In this document: one piece after another, positions 49,588 through 61,140 of the stretch
How positions within the stretch are numbered: the stretch's first letter is position 1
How the letters are laid out: each line of letters starts with the position of its first letter
Assembly (NCBI RefSeq): GCF_014164785.1
Contig: NZ_JACJFN010000001.1
Coordinates: 62,001 to 126,000, forward strand
Length of the DNA stretch: 64,000 nucleotides
From: Aquipseudomonas guryensis
GTDB lineage: Bacteria; Pseudomonadota; Gammaproteobacteria; Pseudomonadales; Pseudomonadaceae
Reading direction: 5' to 3'
Program-made: the position numbers and the translations under genes
The notes under the pieces: model-generated
Databases searched by the model: none
What the model was told of the DNA's origin: nothing
Seen by the model: the letters and a program-made list of their open reading frames with translations, nothing else

Positions 49588-50772
49588 TTACCGCTCGACC
49601 AGCGCGATGCGCTTGTTGTACCAGTTCATCAGCATGGAAATGCTGATGCTGATGGCCAGATAGACACTCATGGTGATGGCAATCGCTTCGATGGCCTGGC
49701 CGGTCTGGTTGAGCACCGTGCCGGCGAACAGCGAGACCATGTCCGGGTAGCCGATACCGGCCGCCAGCGAGGAGTTCTTCGCCAGGTTGAGGTACTGGCT
49801 GGTCAGCGGCGGAATGATCACCCGCAGCGCCTGGGGAATGATCACCTTGCGCAGGGTCACGGTCGGCTGCAGGCCCAGCGAGCGCGCCGCTTCGGTCTGC
49901 CCGTGGCTGACGGCCTGAATCCCGGAGCGCACGTTCTCGGCGATGAAGGCCGCGGTGTAGATGGTCAGCGCCAGGGTCAGCGCCATTAGCTCGGGGATCA
50001 CCACCCAGCCGCCACGGAAGTTGAAGCCCGTGAGTTGCGGCACCGTCCAGTGGAAGGGATCACCGAACACCAGGACACTCAGCCCCGGCACCAGCAGCAG
50101 AATCGCCAGCGACACGTACACCGTGTGGAACGGCTGGCCGGTGGCCTCAAAACGCTGACGCGCCCAACGTGCCAGCACAATCACCGCAACCACCGCCAGC
50201 ACCAACGCGATGATGAACGGCCAGTAACCTTCCGCCGCATTCGGCGACGGCATATTCAGGCCGCGGTTGCTGAGGAAGAAGGTGTCACCGATGTTCAAGC
50301 TCTGCTTCGGCCCCGGCAGCGGCAGCAGCACGGCGAAGTACCAGAAGAAGATCTGCAGCAGCGGCGGGATGTTGCGGAAGGTCTCGATGTAGATAGTCGC
50401 CAGCTTGCTGATCAGCCAGTTCGGCGACAGCCGTGCCACGCCGAGGATGAAACCGAGCAAGGTGGCGAAGAAGATGCCGACTACCGAGACCAGCAAGGTG
50501 TTGAGCAGACCGATGACGAATACGCGCCCGTAGGTGTCGCTTTCGCTGTAGTCGATCAGGTGCTGGGAGATGCCGAAGCCGGCGCTGTTATCGAGAAAGC
50601 CGAAGCCGGAGATGATTCCGCGCTGGGCCAGGTTGCTCTGGGTGTTGTGGAACAGGTACCAGCCGAGCGCCACGACGGCGATCACGGCAATAATCTGGAA
50701 AGCCCAAGCGCGCACCTGGGGGTCGGTCCAGACCGAACCGCGCGGGCGCGAATTGTTGGCGATATTTTGCAT
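49588..50772 (-). CDS. aapQ: Amino acid ABC transporter permease AapQ
   Basis: A 394-residue permease of the HisM class with a long N-terminal part. The EAA loop appears as HGQTEAARSLGLQPTVTLRK (about 289-308). The ATG at 50772 follows GAGG; an ATG at 50784 is possible. It lies between aapJ and aapM, as expected for the general L-amino acid (Aap) system. Confidence 0.92.
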   Translation of the reverse strand: MQNIANNSRPRGSVWTDPQVRAWAFQIIAVIAVVALGWYLFHNTQSNLAQRGIISGFGFLDNSAGFGISQHLIDYSESDTYGRVFVIGLLNTLLVSVVGIFFATLLGFILGVARLSPNWLISKLATIYIETFRNIPPLLQIFFWYFAVLLPLPGPKQSLNIGDTFFLSNRGLNMPSPNAAEGYWPFIIALVLAVVAVIVLARWARQRFEATGQPFHTVYVSLAILLLVPGLSVLVFGDPFHWTVPQLTGFNFRGGWVVIPELMALTLALTIYTAAFIAENVRSGIQAVSHGQTEAARSLGLQPTVTLRKVIIPQALRVIIPPLTSQYLNLAKNSSLAAGIGYPDMVSLFAGTVLNQTGQAIEAIAITMSVYLAISISISMLMNWYNKRIALVER

Positions 50773-50869
50773 AACGGCCCTCATTGAAACTCCGCACCCA
50801 TAGACCGCGGCGCGGAGTTCATGAAATCAGGAACACCATCGCCCCGCAGCGGGGCGATGGCCAAGGGGG

Positions 50870-51898
50870 TCAGCGCACCGGCGGTGCGTACTGCATGCCA
50901 CCTTTGTTCCACAGGGCATTGAGACCACGCTCGATCTTCAGCTCGCTGCCGGCACCGACGTTGCGATCGAAGATTTCACCGTAGTTACCAACCTGCTTGA
51001 CGATCTGCACAGCCCAGTCCTTCGGCAGTTTCAGATCCTTGCCGAAATCACCCTCGGCGCCCAGCAGACGGGCGATGTCGGGGTTCTTGGTGGACTTGGC
51101 CATTTCTTCGACGTTGGCCGAAGTCACGCCCAGTTCCTCGGCGTTCAGCTGTGCGTAAAGGCTCCAGCGCACGATGTCGAACCACTCCTCGTCACCCTGA
51201 CGTACGGATGGGCCGAGCGGCTCCTTGGAGATCACTTCCGGCAGTACCACGTAGTCGTCCGGCGCGGCCAGCTTGATGCGCTGGGCATACAGCTGGGACT
51301 GGTCGGAGGTCAGTACGTCGCAACGACCGGACTCCAGCGACTTGGCGCTTTCGTCGGAGGTGTCGTAAGTGATCGGGGTGTACTTCAGGCCATTGGCACG
51401 GAAGTAGTCAGCCAGGTTCAGCTCGGTGGTGGTACCGGCCTGGATGCACACGGTGGCCCCGTCCAGTTCCTTGGCGCTGGAAACGCCGACCTTCTTGTTC
51501 ACCAGGAAACCCTGGCCGTCGTAGTAGGTCACGCCGGTAAAGTTCAGACCCATGGCCGCATCACGCGAACTGGTCCAGGTGGTGTTGCGCGAAAGGATGT
51601 CCACTTCACCGGATTGCAGCGCGGTGAAGCGCTCCTTGGCGGTCAGCGGGCTGAATTTCACTTTGGAGGCATCGCCAAACACGGCAGCTGCTACGGCGCG
51701 GCAGACGTCCACGTCGATACCCAGGTAATTACCCTTGGCGTCGGCATAGGAGAAACCTGGCAAACCATCGCTGATACCGCATTGCACGAAGCCTTTCTTC
51801 TGCACCGCATCCAGGGTGGCACCGGCTTGCGCGAAACCGCTCACGCCAAGTACTGCAGCCGTGGTCAATACCGCCAGGGTGGATTTCACCATCTTCAT
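50870..51898 (-). CDS. aapJ: Amino acid-binding periplasmic protein AapJ
   Basis: A 342-residue binding protein with signal peptide (about 1-25, GFAQAG), then VQCGISDGLPGFSYADAKG and a GIDVDVCRAVAAAVFGD block typical of family 3 amino acid-binding proteins. It delivers L-amino acids to AapQM. First gene of the operon, with TTGGAGG before the ATG and a probable sigma-54 promoter about 240 bases upstream. Confidence 0.93.
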   Translation of the reverse strand: MKMVKSTLAVLTTAAVLGVSGFAQAGATLDAVQKKGFVQCGISDGLPGFSYADAKGNYLGIDVDVCRAVAAAVFGDASKVKFSPLTAKERFTALQSGEVDILSRNTTWTSSRDAAMGLNFTGVTYYDGQGFLVNKKVGVSSAKELDGATVCIQAGTTTELNLADYFRANGLKYTPITYDTSDESAKSLESGRCDVLTSDQSQLYAQRIKLAAPDDYVVLPEVISKEPLGPSVRQGDEEWFDIVRWSLYAQLNAEELGVTSANVEEMAKSTKNPDIARLLGAEGDFGKDLKLPKDWAVQIVKQVGNYGEIFDRNVGAGSELKIERGLNALWNKGGMQYAPPVR

Positions 51899-52948
<1,050 letters not shown>

Positions 52949-52964
52949 TATAGAGAGAACAACA

Positions 52965-54866
52965 ATGACCGCAGCCCCTGTCATCCGCTCGCTGGCCGAC
53001 ATCGAACTGATCGAGCAGACCCCGCTGGCCGCCCGCGACCTGCCGGCCAGCACCTACGAGCTGATCCAGCGCAGCGCGGCGCGCCATCCGCAGGCCCCAG
53101 CCCTGAGTTTCATCCTTCAGGGCACGGCCGACGAGCAAGCCTATCGACTGAACTACAGCGAGCTGCTGGGAAAGATCACCCAGACCGCCAACGCCTTTCA
53201 CCGCCTCGGCCTGCGTCCGGGCAAGGCGGTGTCGTTCCTGCTGCCCAACCTGCCGCAGACCCACTTCACCATATGGGGCGGCGAGGCGGCCGGCATCGTC
53301 AACGCGATCAACCCACTGCTCGACGCCGAACATATCGCCGAGCTGATTCACGCCTCCGACTCCGAGCTGCTGGTGACCCTGGCGCCCTTCCCCGGCACCG
53401 ACCTGTGGGCCAAGGTCGAGGCCCTGCGCGGCCAGCTGCCCAATCTCAAGGCGGTGATCTGCGTGGACATGGCCAACCTGCTGCCCGAGCCGCAGCGCAG
53501 CGCGCTGAAAGCGCAACGCGGCGGCCTGCCGCAGGGCGTGCTGGACTTCGATGAGCTGATCGCCGCCTGCCCAGCCGACCACCTGGAAAGCAGCCGGCAG
53601 TTCCAGCCCGACGACATCGCCAGCTACTTCCACACCGGTGGCACCACCGGCACGCCCAAGCTGGCCCCGCACAGCCATCGCAACGAAGTGGCGATGGCCT
53701 GCAGCATGGCTTTCGTCACCCGCTTCGGTCCCGGCGATGTGGCCCTCTGCGGCCTGCCACTGTTCCACGTCAACGGCGTGATCGTCACCGGCCTGACCGC
53801 CTTCTACAGTGGTGCCGAAGTATTGCTGGCCACCCCGCAGGGCTACCGCAACACGGCGCTGATGGCCGATTTCTGGGGCATTATCGAGCGCTACAAGGTC
53901 AGCTTCTTCAGCGGCGTACCAACCATCTATGCCGGTCTGTTGCAAGTGCCTAGCGAGGGCCATGACCTGTCCAGCCTGCGTTATGCGCTGTGCGGTGCGG
54001 CACCCATGCCGATGGAGCTGATCCGCCAGTTCGAGGCCAAGACCGGTCTAACCCTGCTCGAAGGCTACGGTCTCACCGAAGGCACCTGCGGCAGCTGCGC
54101 CAACCCCATCGGCGGCGAGCGCCGCGCTGGCTCCATCGGCCTGCGCATGCCCTACTGCGAGGTGGCGATCAAGGTCCTCGACGAGCAGGGCAACTACCTG
54201 CGCGACGCCGCGCAGAACGAGATCGGCAACCTGTGCATCCGCGGCGCCACCGTGTTCAAGGGCTACCTGCAGGCGAGCAAGAATGCCGGCATCTGGGTCG
54301 ACGGTGACTGGTTCAACACCGGCGACCTCGGCCGCCTGGACGCCGACGGCTACGTCTGGCTGACCGGGCGCAGCAAGGACCTGATCATCCGTGGCGGCCA
54401 CAACATCGATCCGCAGATGATCGAGGAAGCCCTGCACAAGCACCCGGCGGTGGCCCTGGCAGCGGCGGTCGGCAAGCCGGACGAGAAAGCCGGTGAACTG
54501 CCGGTGGTCTATGTGCAGCTCAAGCCCGGACAGAGCGTCAGCGAAGCGGAGCTGCTCAGCCACGCCGCCGCGCATATTCCGGAACGTGCGGCAGTACCCA
54601 AGGACGTGTGGATCATCGACGCCATCCCGGTTACCCCGGTCGGCAAGACCTTCAAGCCGGCCTTGCGCTTCGATGCCATTCGTCGGGTCTATGAGAGCGT
54701 ACTGGCCGACCTGGGCGGCAATATTCGCGTCGAAGTACTGAGCGACGACCAGCTCGGCCAGGTCGCCCACATCCATAGTCCGCAGTGCGATGACTCATTG
54801 CAGCAGGCCATTGCAGAGCGATTGGCAGGTTTTGCCGTGCGTCATCGTCTGCACCACGACGCCTGA
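52965..54866 (+). CDS. Acyl-CoA synthetase (AMP-forming)
   Basis: A 633-residue adenylate-forming ligase that activates a carboxylic acid as acyl-AMP, then acyl-CoA. The AMP-binding P-loop HTGGTTGTPKLAPHSH (about 221-236), GYGLTEG (about 366-372), FNTGDLGRLDADGYVWLTGR and the C-terminal lysine region VTPVGKTFKPAL are clear. About 70 extra C-terminal residues follow the usual end. It is likely co-transcribed with the carboxylesterase gene, which suggests use of acids released from esters. I recall the same gene pair before rhlB in P. aeruginosa. Confidence 0.92.
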   Translation: MTAAPVIRSLADIELIEQTPLAARDLPASTYELIQRSAARHPQAPALSFILQGTADEQAYRLNYSELLGKITQTANAFHRLGLRPGKAVSFLLPNLPQTHFTIWGGEAAGIVNAINPLLDAEHIAELIHASDSELLVTLAPFPGTDLWAKVEALRGQLPNLKAVICVDMANLLPEPQRSALKAQRGGLPQGVLDFDELIAACPADHLESSRQFQPDDIASYFHTGGTTGTPKLAPHSHRNEVAMACSMAFVTRFGPGDVALCGLPLFHVNGVIVTGLTAFYSGAEVLLATPQGYRNTALMADFWGIIERYKVSFFSGVPTIYAGLLQVPSEGHDLSSLRYALCGAAPMPMELIRQFEAKTGLTLLEGYGLTEGTCGSCANPIGGERRAGSIGLRMPYCEVAIKVLDEQGNYLRDAAQNEIGNLCIRGATVFKGYLQASKNAGIWVDGDWFNTGDLGRLDADGYVWLTGRSKDLIIRGGHNIDPQMIEEALHKHPAVALAAAVGKPDEKAGELPVVYVQLKPGQSVSEAELLSHAAAHIPERAAVPKDVWIIDAIPVTPVGKTFKPALRFDAIRRVYESVLADLGGNIRVEVLSDDQLGQVAHIHSPQCDDSLQQAIAERLAGFAVRHRLHHDA

Positions 54867-55067
54867 CCCAGGCGGCCGCTGCACAAGTGTGGGCGGCCGT
54901 TCTATCGTTCATTTCGCCACGTAACCGCTGGTCGCCAATGCTGACCAGCGGGATTGTTTCTCGACCGACTCAGTCATAAGGTCGAGGCTGGTGTTCGTGT
55001 TAACGATAGGAAGCGTTTGCGATGCCCAGCCGCCTTATCACAGCGTTGGATCACTGACAGCCCGGCC

Positions 55068-56006
55068 ATGAAAAACGCCCGCTGGCAGCCCGACCCGCTG
55101 CAACTGCAACATGTGCGACTGTTCCAGAATGTCGCCTCCAGCAGCCTCGACCAGTTGCTCAGGGAGTTTCGCGCCTGCGAATTGGAGGCCGGCGAAGTGC
55201 TGCTTTCGCCGTTCAACCGCAACCAGTACCTCTATCTGCTGCTCGAAGGCGAACTCAAGGTCTTCCTCGGTTCGCTCGACAATCAACCGGTGAGCACCCT
55301 GCAGCCCGGTGAGTGTGCCGGCGAAATCAGCTTCATCGACAACGACCACCCCTCCGCCTACGTCGTCGCCACCACCGCGTCCCTGGTGCTACGCCTGCAC
55401 CGCGAATCCCTGGTCAACCTGTTCAACCAGTCGCCGCAACTGATGCAGAACCTGCTGGAACTGCTCTGCGATCGAGTGCGCCAGGGCAACCGGATCATTC
55501 TCGACAGCGAACAGAACGCCAACCTCGATACCCTCACCGGCTGTTTCAACCGGCGCTGGCTGGAGCATGTGTATACCCGCGAAAGCACCCGTTGCGCCTT
55601 CAATGGCCAGGCACTGTGCATGCTCATGCTGGATGTCGACCACTTCAAGGCCTACAACGACCAGCACGGCCATCTCGCCGGCGATTACGCCCTGTGCCTG
55701 GTGGCCCACACCCTGCGCAACCAACTGCGGCCGAAGGACAGCATGGCGCGTTACGGCGGCGAAGAGTTCGTCATCCTGCTGCCGGAAATCGACGTGGAGG
55801 AAGCCCGCAGCATCGGCGAGCGCCTGCGTCAGAGCCTTGAGCAGGTCTCCTCGTTCTATTCGCCGGTTGGCATTCTGCCGGGCGTCACCGTATCCATCGG
55901 CATGGCGCCGATGAAGCCGCAGGACAGCCTGGAAAGCCTGATCGCGCGGGCTGACAGCGCGCTATATCAGGCCAAGCAGCAGGGCCGCAACTGCCTCTGC
56001 GGCTAA
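55068..56006 (+). CDS. Cyclic nucleotide-binding-domain diguanylate cyclase
   Basis: A 312-residue cytoplasmic protein with an N-terminal cNMP/CRP-type beta-roll (about 10-125, LLLEGELKVFLGS and PGECAGEISFID) and a C-terminal GGDEF domain. The active site YGGEEF is intact, and RPKD five residues before it is the RxxD inhibitory site. c-di-GMP synthesis is probably tuned by a ligand of the beta-roll, possibly cAMP. The ATG at 55068 is the first plausible start; the frame stays open upstream without family sequence. Confidence 0.9.
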   Translation: MKNARWQPDPLQLQHVRLFQNVASSSLDQLLREFRACELEAGEVLLSPFNRNQYLYLLLEGELKVFLGSLDNQPVSTLQPGECAGEISFIDNDHPSAYVVATTASLVLRLHRESLVNLFNQSPQLMQNLLELLCDRVRQGNRIILDSEQNANLDTLTGCFNRRWLEHVYTRESTRCAFNGQALCMLMLDVDHFKAYNDQHGHLAGDYALCLVAHTLRNQLRPKDSMARYGGEEFVILLPEIDVEEARSIGERLRQSLEQVSSFYSPVGILPGVTVSIGMAPMKPQDSLESLIARADSALYQAKQQGRNCLCG

Positions 56007-56354
56007 AAAATGTACCGATAGCGGCTGCACCGCTGCGATGCGGCGTCACGCGGTGCTCGAAATCCTCATGAACTCCAGTTCACTGCGGTTTCTGCGCTCG
56101 GGCTCCTTGCCTCACAGCGGTTCGCTCGCTATCCATCACATTTTTCTCCGTACTTGTCAGAGCCAGCCTTGTAGGGTGGATAACACTCTGCTTATCCACC
56201 GAGGCCGCCTCCAAACGGTCACAGGCAGATTGATGAGCGAGCGCTACCCCCCTGGCAGCGCGATTGCACCACTCACGCCCTCAACCCGCCAACAGCCCCG
56301 GCAAGCTCTGTTAGAGTTCGGCGCATAACAATAACGCCCGGATGGCTCCCTACT
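56007..56354. other. Intergenic region before the dipeptidase gene
   Basis: A 348-bp gap holding one GTAGGGTGGAT repeat at 56171-56200. No gene was recognised in the remainder, and no terminator is evident after the diguanylate cyclase gene. Confidence 0.5.
56171..56200. repeat. GTAGGGTGGAT-type dispersed repeat
   Basis: GTAGGGTGGATAA and TTATCCACC form a short hairpin; it is the third copy of this unit in the window. Confidence 0.65.
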
Positions 56355-57515
56355 ATGCGCAAACTCCCTCTCGCCTTGCTCGCTGTTGCCGTGATTGGTG
56401 CTGGCGTGTTCTTCGGCCTGCCCAGCCTGCTCGACCGCAAGATGAACAGCGTCGCCTCACCGGCACCCTACCCGGCCAGCGAGTCGGCCAGCAAACTGCA
56501 CCAGACCCTGTTCGTCGCCGACCTACACGATGACGCCCTGCTTTGGCAGCGCGATCTGCTCGAACGCCACACTTATGGTCACTCCGACCTGCCGCGCCTG
56601 CTCGAAGGACGTGTCGGCCTGCAGGTGTTCTCCACCGTGACCAAGACCCCGCGCGGCCTCAACTACCAGAGCAACGGTAGCGATAGCGACAACATCACCC
56701 TGCTGGCCATGGCCCAGCGCTGGCCGCGGGCGACCTGGAACAGCCTGCTGCAACGGGCGCTGTACCAGGGGCAGAAACTGCAGCAGGCGGCCACCGACAG
56801 CCAGGGGCGCCTGGTATTGATCCGCAGCCGCGGCGACCTGCAAGCCTTCCTCAAGACCTGGCAGCAGGATCCGCAGCACCTGGCCGCAATCCTCGCCACC
56901 GAGGGCCTGCAGCCCATCGAAGGCAAGCTGGAAAATATCGACCGTCTGTACGACGCCGGCTTTCGCATCGCCGGCCTGACCCACTTCTTCGACAACGAAG
57001 TAGGCGGCTCGGCCCATGGCCTGGAGAAAGGCGGCCTGACTCCACTCGGCCGCCAGGTCATCGCCCGCCTGGAAGAAAAACGCATGCTGGTCGACCTCGC
57101 CCATGCCTCCAAGGCGCTGATCGACGACGTCCTGAAAATCGCCACCCGCCCAGTACTGGTGTCCCACACCGGCGTTGCAGGCACCTGCCCCGGCCCACGC
57201 AACCTGAGCGACGAACACCTGCAACGCATCGCCGCCAACGGCGGGCTGATCGGTATCGGCTATTGGGATGCCGCCGTCTGTGAAACCTCGGTCGGCGCCA
57301 TCGTCCGTGCCATTCGCTACAGTGCCGACAAGATCGGCGTCGAGCATGTGGCCCTGGGCTCCGACTTCAACGGCACGGTGCACACGCCTTTCGATACCAC
57401 CGGCCTGGCGCAGATTACCGAAGGCCTGCAACGCGCCGGCTTCAGCCAGGCCGACATCGCCAAGATCATGGGCGGCAACGTGCAGCGTCTGCTGCTCAGC
57501 ACACTGCCGGAATAA
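56355..57515 (+). CDS. M19-family membrane dipeptidase
   Basis: A 386-residue dipeptidase of the renal-dipeptidase (M19) family. An N-terminal hydrophobic segment (about 4-25) anchors or exports it. The zinc site begins with ADLHDD (HxD, about 55-60), and [20 protein letters not shown] (about 268-287) and [11 protein letters not shown] (about 333-343) are typical metal- and substrate-binding blocks. Substrates in the family are L,D- or L,L-dipeptides. Confidence 0.92.
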   Translation: MRKLPLALLAVAVIGAGVFFGLPSLLDRKMNSVASPAPYPASESASKLHQTLFVADLHDDALLWQRDLLERHTYGHSDLPRLLEGRVGLQVFSTVTKTPRGLNYQSNGSDSDNITLLAMAQRWPRATWNSLLQRALYQGQKLQQAATDSQGRLVLIRSRGDLQAFLKTWQQDPQHLAAILATEGLQPIEGKLENIDRLYDAGFRIAGLTHFFDNEVGGSAHGLEKGGLTPLGRQVIARLEEKRMLVDLAHASKALIDDVLKIATRPVLVSHTGVAGTCPGPRNLSDEHLQRIAANGGLIGIGYWDAAVCETSVGAIVRAIRYSADKIGVEHVALGSDFNGTVHTPFDTTGLAQITEGLQRAGFSQADIAKIMGGNVQRLLLSTLPE

Positions 57516-57601
57516 CCCGGTGCGCCAAGCTCCCCGCGGCACTTCGCCACGGGGACTTCTTGCATTACACTGGCGGCCGTTCATTCCTTAACCAATACGA
57601 G

Positions 57602-59050
57602 ATGGCCGTGCTCAAAGCACTCAAGAAAATTTTCAGCAAGGGCGAAGCCGAGCAGCCCGTGCGCAGCACCTCTCCCAGCTCACCCGCCCCATCCGTCGCC
57701 GCCCCTGGCGAACATCGCCAGCAGCAGCCCAAACAACAAGCAGGCGCCGGCAGCGAACCTGCAGCCAGCGCGCCAGCGCCGAAGAAAGCGCGTAACGACA
57801 AACCGCGCCGCGAGCGCCCGGCCAAGCCAGTGGATACCTGGAAGCTGGAAGACTTCGCGGTCGATCCGCAGGAAGGCAAAACCCGCTTCCACGACTTCCG
57901 GCTCTCTCCCGAGCTGATGCACGCGATCCACGACCTCGGCTTCCCCTACTGCACGCCGATCCAGGCCCAGGTGCTCGGACACACCCTCAAGGGCAAGGAC
58001 GCCATCGGCCGTGCCCAGACCGGCACTGGCAAGACCGCCGCGTTCCTGATCTCGACTATTACCCAGCTGCTGCAGACGCCGCCGCCGAAAGAACGCTACA
58101 TGGGCGAGCCGCGCGCACTGATCATCGCGCCGACCCGCGAACTGGTGGTGCAGATCGCCAAGGACGCCGCCGACCTGACCAAGTACACCGGCCTCAACGT
58201 CATGCAGTTCGTTGGCGGCATGGACTTCGACAAGCAGCTAAAGCAGCTGGAATCGCGCTTCTGCGACATCCTGGTGGCAACCCCGGGCCGCCTGCTGGAC
58301 TTCAACCAGCGCGGCGAAGTGCACCTGGACATGGTCGAGGTGATGGTTCTCGATGAAGCCGACCGCATGCTCGACATGGGCTTCATCCCGCAGGTACGCC
58401 AGATCATCCGCCAAACCCCGATGAAGGGCGAACGGCAGACCCTGCTGTTCTCCGCCACCTTCACCGAAGACGTGATGAACCTGGCACGCCAGTGGACGGT
58501 CGACCCGGCCATCGTCGAGATCGAGCCGGAGCAGGTCGCCAGCGACACCGTCGAGCAGCATGTCTACGCGGTGGCCGGCAGCGACAAGTACAAGCTGCTG
58601 TACAACCTGATCGCGCAGAACGACTGGACCCGCGTGATGGTCTTCGCCAACCGCAAGGACGAAGTGCGGCGCATCGAGGAAAAACTCACCCGCGACGGCA
58701 TCAGTGCCGCGCAGATGTCCGGCGACGTGCCGCAGGTCAAGCGGATCAAGGTGCTCGAAGGCTTCCGCGAGGGCAAGATCCGCGTCCTGGTCGCCACCGA
58801 TGTGGCCGGCCGCGGCATCCACGTCGAAGGCATCAGCCACGTGATCAACTTCACCCTGCCGGAAACTCCCGACGACTACGTGCACCGCATCGGCCGTACG
58901 GGCCGTGCCGGCACCAGCGGCAAGTCGATCAGCTTCGCCGGCGAGGACGATGCCTACGCCCTGCCACCGATCGAGGCGCTGATCGGGCGCAAGATCAACT
59001 GCGAGATGCCGCCGGACGAGCTGCTCAAGCCGGTGCCACGCAAGCACTGA
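57602..59050 (+). CDS. rhlB: ATP-dependent RNA helicase RhlB (DEAD-box)
   Basis: A 482-residue DEAD-box helicase with an N-terminal basic, disordered extension (about 10-90) typical of pseudomonad RhlB. Motifs in order are the Q motif region [13 protein letters not shown] (I), PTRELV (Ia), TPGR (Ib), DEAD (II), SAT (III) and HRIGRTGR (VI). RhlB unwinds RNA and can work with RNase E in the degradosome. The ATG at 57602 is chosen for MAVLKALKK. Confidence 0.93.
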   Translation: MAVLKALKKIFSKGEAEQPVRSTSPSSPAPSVAAPGEHRQQQPKQQAGAGSEPAASAPAPKKARNDKPRRERPAKPVDTWKLEDFAVDPQEGKTRFHDFRLSPELMHAIHDLGFPYCTPIQAQVLGHTLKGKDAIGRAQTGTGKTAAFLISTITQLLQTPPPKERYMGEPRALIIAPTRELVVQIAKDAADLTKYTGLNVMQFVGGMDFDKQLKQLESRFCDILVATPGRLLDFNQRGEVHLDMVEVMVLDEADRMLDMGFIPQVRQIIRQTPMKGERQTLLFSATFTEDVMNLARQWTVDPAIVEIEPEQVASDTVEQHVYAVAGSDKYKLLYNLIAQNDWTRVMVFANRKDEVRRIEEKLTRDGISAAQMSGDVPQVKRIKVLEGFREGKIRVLVATDVAGRGIHVEGISHVINFTLPETPDDYVHRIGRTGRAGTSGKSISFAGEDDAYALPPIEALIGRKINCEMPPDELLKPVPRKH

Positions 59051-59062
59051 TCGCGCTGTTAG

Positions 59063-59090
59063 AAAAAGCCCGCTGAACACGGGCTTTTTT
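59063..59090 (+). terminator. Terminator after rhlB
   Basis: AAAAAGCCCGC and GCGGGCTTTTTT-like arms (GGGCTTTTTT) form a stem with a T-run 13 bases after the rhlB stop. Confidence 0.85.
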
Positions 59091-59126
59091 GTGGGCTGAA
59101 GTTCGCCTTCAGGCTCGGCGTGCCGT

Positions 59127-59429
59127 CTAACGGGACTGCACCAGGCTCAGCACGTCGGCACTGCGCTGCGGCCGCGACGCCAGATAGCGGGTGCAGCTAA
59201 CGCGCAGGAACGAGGCGAAATTGACCACCTCACCGCGGTAGTCCATAACCTCGTCATACAGCTTGCTGATCAACTGATTGGTGGTCATGCCGTCGACCTC
59301 GGCGATTTCGCGCAGCAGCTCCCAGAACTGGTTTTCCAGGCGCAGGGTTGTCACCACCCCACGGATACGCAGGGAGCGCGAGCGCGACTCGTAGAGGATC
59401 GGGTCAGCCTTCACATAGAGTTCGCACAT
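59127..59429 (-). CDS. Ribbon-helix-helix domain protein
   Basis: A 100-residue protein with a ribbon-helix-helix DNA-binding unit: SLRIRGVVTTLRLENQFWEL (about 19-38) as the strand and first helix, then TTNQLISKLYDEV (about 49-61) as the second helix. It resembles RHH_4-type proteins. A C-terminal tail with VSCTRYLASR follows. The target is unknown. It ends a minus-strand pair with the PfpI-like gene (13-base gap). Confidence 0.8.
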   Translation of the reverse strand: MCELYVKADPILYESRSRSLRIRGVVTTLRLENQFWELLREIAEVDGMTTNQLISKLYDEVMDYRGEVVNFASFLRVSCTRYLASRPQRSADVLSLVQSR

Positions 59430-59442
59430 CGCGCAGCTCCTC

Positions 59443-60009
59443 TTAGCCCAATACCTTCAGAAACGCCGCCAGCCAGGCCGGATGGGCTGGCCAGGCGGGC
59501 GCGGTGACCAGGTTGCCATCGACATGCACGCCGTCCATCGGCACCTCCACATACTCGCCGCCGGCCAGGCGCACTTCAGGCGCGCATGCCGGGTAAGCGC
59601 TGCAACCGCGTCCCTTGAGCACATCGGCGGCAGCCAGCAGCTGGGCGCCATGACAGACGGCGGCAATCGGCTTGTTGGCGGCGTTGAAAGCCTGCACCAG
59701 GGCAATCACCTGCGGATTCAGGCGCAGGTACTCGGGGGCGCGACCACCGGGAATTACCAGAGCATGGTAAGCCTCGGCACGCACCTGATCGAAGCTGAAG
59801 TTGAGGGCAAAGTTATGCCCCGGCTTCTCGCTGTAGGTCTGGTCGCCCTCGAAGTCATGGATGGCGGTACGCACGCTGTCGCCGGCCTGCTTGCCAGGGC
59901 ACACCGCATGCACGGTATGGCCGACCATCTGCAGGGCCTGGAACGGCACCATGGTTTCGTAGTCTTCGACATAGTCGCCGACCAACATAAGGATGTTCTT
60001 GGCAGTCAT
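59443..60009 (-). CDS. PfpI/DJ-1-family protein
   Basis: A 188-residue DJ-1/PfpI-superfamily protein. The nucleophile elbow AVCHGAQLL with Cys (about 115-123) and the acidic residue in [11 protein letters not shown] near the N-terminus are as expected. Family members act as deglycases, proteases or stress proteins. The ATG at 60009 has GAGG upstream. The ribbon-helix-helix gene follows on the same strand. Confidence 0.9.
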   Translation of the reverse strand: MTAKNILMLVGDYVEDYETMVPFQALQMVGHTVHAVCPGKQAGDSVRTAIHDFEGDQTYSEKPGHNFALNFSFDQVRAEAYHALVIPGGRAPEYLRLNPQVIALVQAFNAANKPIAAVCHGAQLLAAADVLKGRGCSAYPACAPEVRLAGGEYVEVPMDGVHVDGNLVTAPAWPAHPAWLAAFLKVLG

Positions 60010-60214
60010 GGCAGGGCCTCTGGTCCAGGTGAGTTGACTCTTACAGTCTGGTCCAGAGCCACCGACAGCGGGTAACAACGGGCTACTACAGACAGAAAAG
60101 GCTGCATGCTGCGGGTTTTGCAGCGACCGCCATGCAGTGGCTTGTCACGCTTGCCGTGACCACAATGAGCAGTTGGCAGCAGTGCACCGCACAGGTAGCA
60201 GGTCAGCTTTCAGG

Positions 60215-60955
60215 TCAAAGACGCACGCCATACTTCGCATAGATCCGCTCGATCACACCATCGCGCTTCAGTTTGACGATGGCTTCATCCAACCTTTCCA
60301 GCCAGACCTTGTTACGCGGATGCACGCGCATGCTCACATCAAACACGCTGATGGCATCGCCCACTTCAAGCGTGCGGTAGGCCGGGACTTGCCGGATGTT
60401 GTATTGCGCCACCGCCTTGTTGATCACGATCTGGTCAAAGCGCGCGCTCGCCAGCATTTCCAATAGCTGCAGCTCGTTCAAGGCATTGCGCCGATCAATT
60501 TGCCCAGCCTCAATCAACGCACGCAAGTCAGGGTAGGCATAACCACGCACCAGACCCAGGGCCTTGCCGCGCAGGTCATCCGGCGTGTTCACGGCAAACG
60601 CCTTGCCTGGAGCAAAAACCATGACATCGACGATCTTGCCGAACGGTACGGAAAACTCGCCCGGCACCTCCTGCCCCTTCACCCAGCCGGCATAAACACC
60701 GGGCTCGATATCCAGTTGGCCGCCATTGAACAACAGTCCAATGCGCGGATAGGGGTAATAGCGCACATTGAATTTATCGCCAAGCAGCAGACTCAGCTCG
60801 TCAAATATGTCTTGGTAAATGCCACTGTTATCACGCTCGATCATCATCGGCGGGTAATCATAAAAGCCGACTTCAAACGTGGCGGCCGCTGCCGGAGCGG
60901 CAAACCCCAGCCAGCCCAACAGATAGATCAACGCCTGCTTTCTAGCCCGCCGCAT
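60215..60955 (-). CDS. Periplasmic solute-binding protein, orphan (SBP_bac_3 type)
   Basis: A 246-residue exported binding protein with a signal peptide (about 1-25, FAAPAAAA), then FEVGFYDYPPMM and YPRIGLLFNGGQLDIEPGVYAGW in lobe 1. The ATG at 60955 follows GAGG; one at 60988 lacks a site. No transporter genes are adjacent. Ligand unknown. Confidence 0.82.
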   Translation of the reverse strand: MRRARKQALIYLLGWLGFAAPAAAATFEVGFYDYPPMMIERDNSGIYQDIFDELSLLLGDKFNVRYYPYPRIGLLFNGGQLDIEPGVYAGWVKGQEVPGEFSVPFGKIVDVMVFAPGKAFAVNTPDDLRGKALGLVRGYAYPDLRALIEAGQIDRRNALNELQLLEMLASARFDQIVINKAVAQYNIRQVPAYRTLEVGDAISVFDVSMRVHPRNKVWLERLDEAIVKLKRDGVIERIYAKYGVRL

Positions 60956-61089
60956 TAACCACCTCAGCACGTTCACGCTGGCGACCACCCTGCAACATCG
61001 AACTCACATGCATCAGCAGCATCCTCCCGCACCAGGGTCTGTTGCCGCCGTGCACGAAGCGGTAACAGACCCTAAGCATAGCCCCATAA

Positions 61090-61122
61090 AAAAAGCCGGC
61101 CCCTTGCGGGTAACCGGCTTTC
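61090..61122 (-). terminator. Terminator after thrC
   Basis: Read on the minus strand, AAAGCCGG...CCGGCTTT forms a stem followed by T residues, 18 bases after the thrC stop. Confidence 0.85.
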
Positions 61123-61140
61123 AGCGCTCACAAACCTGGC

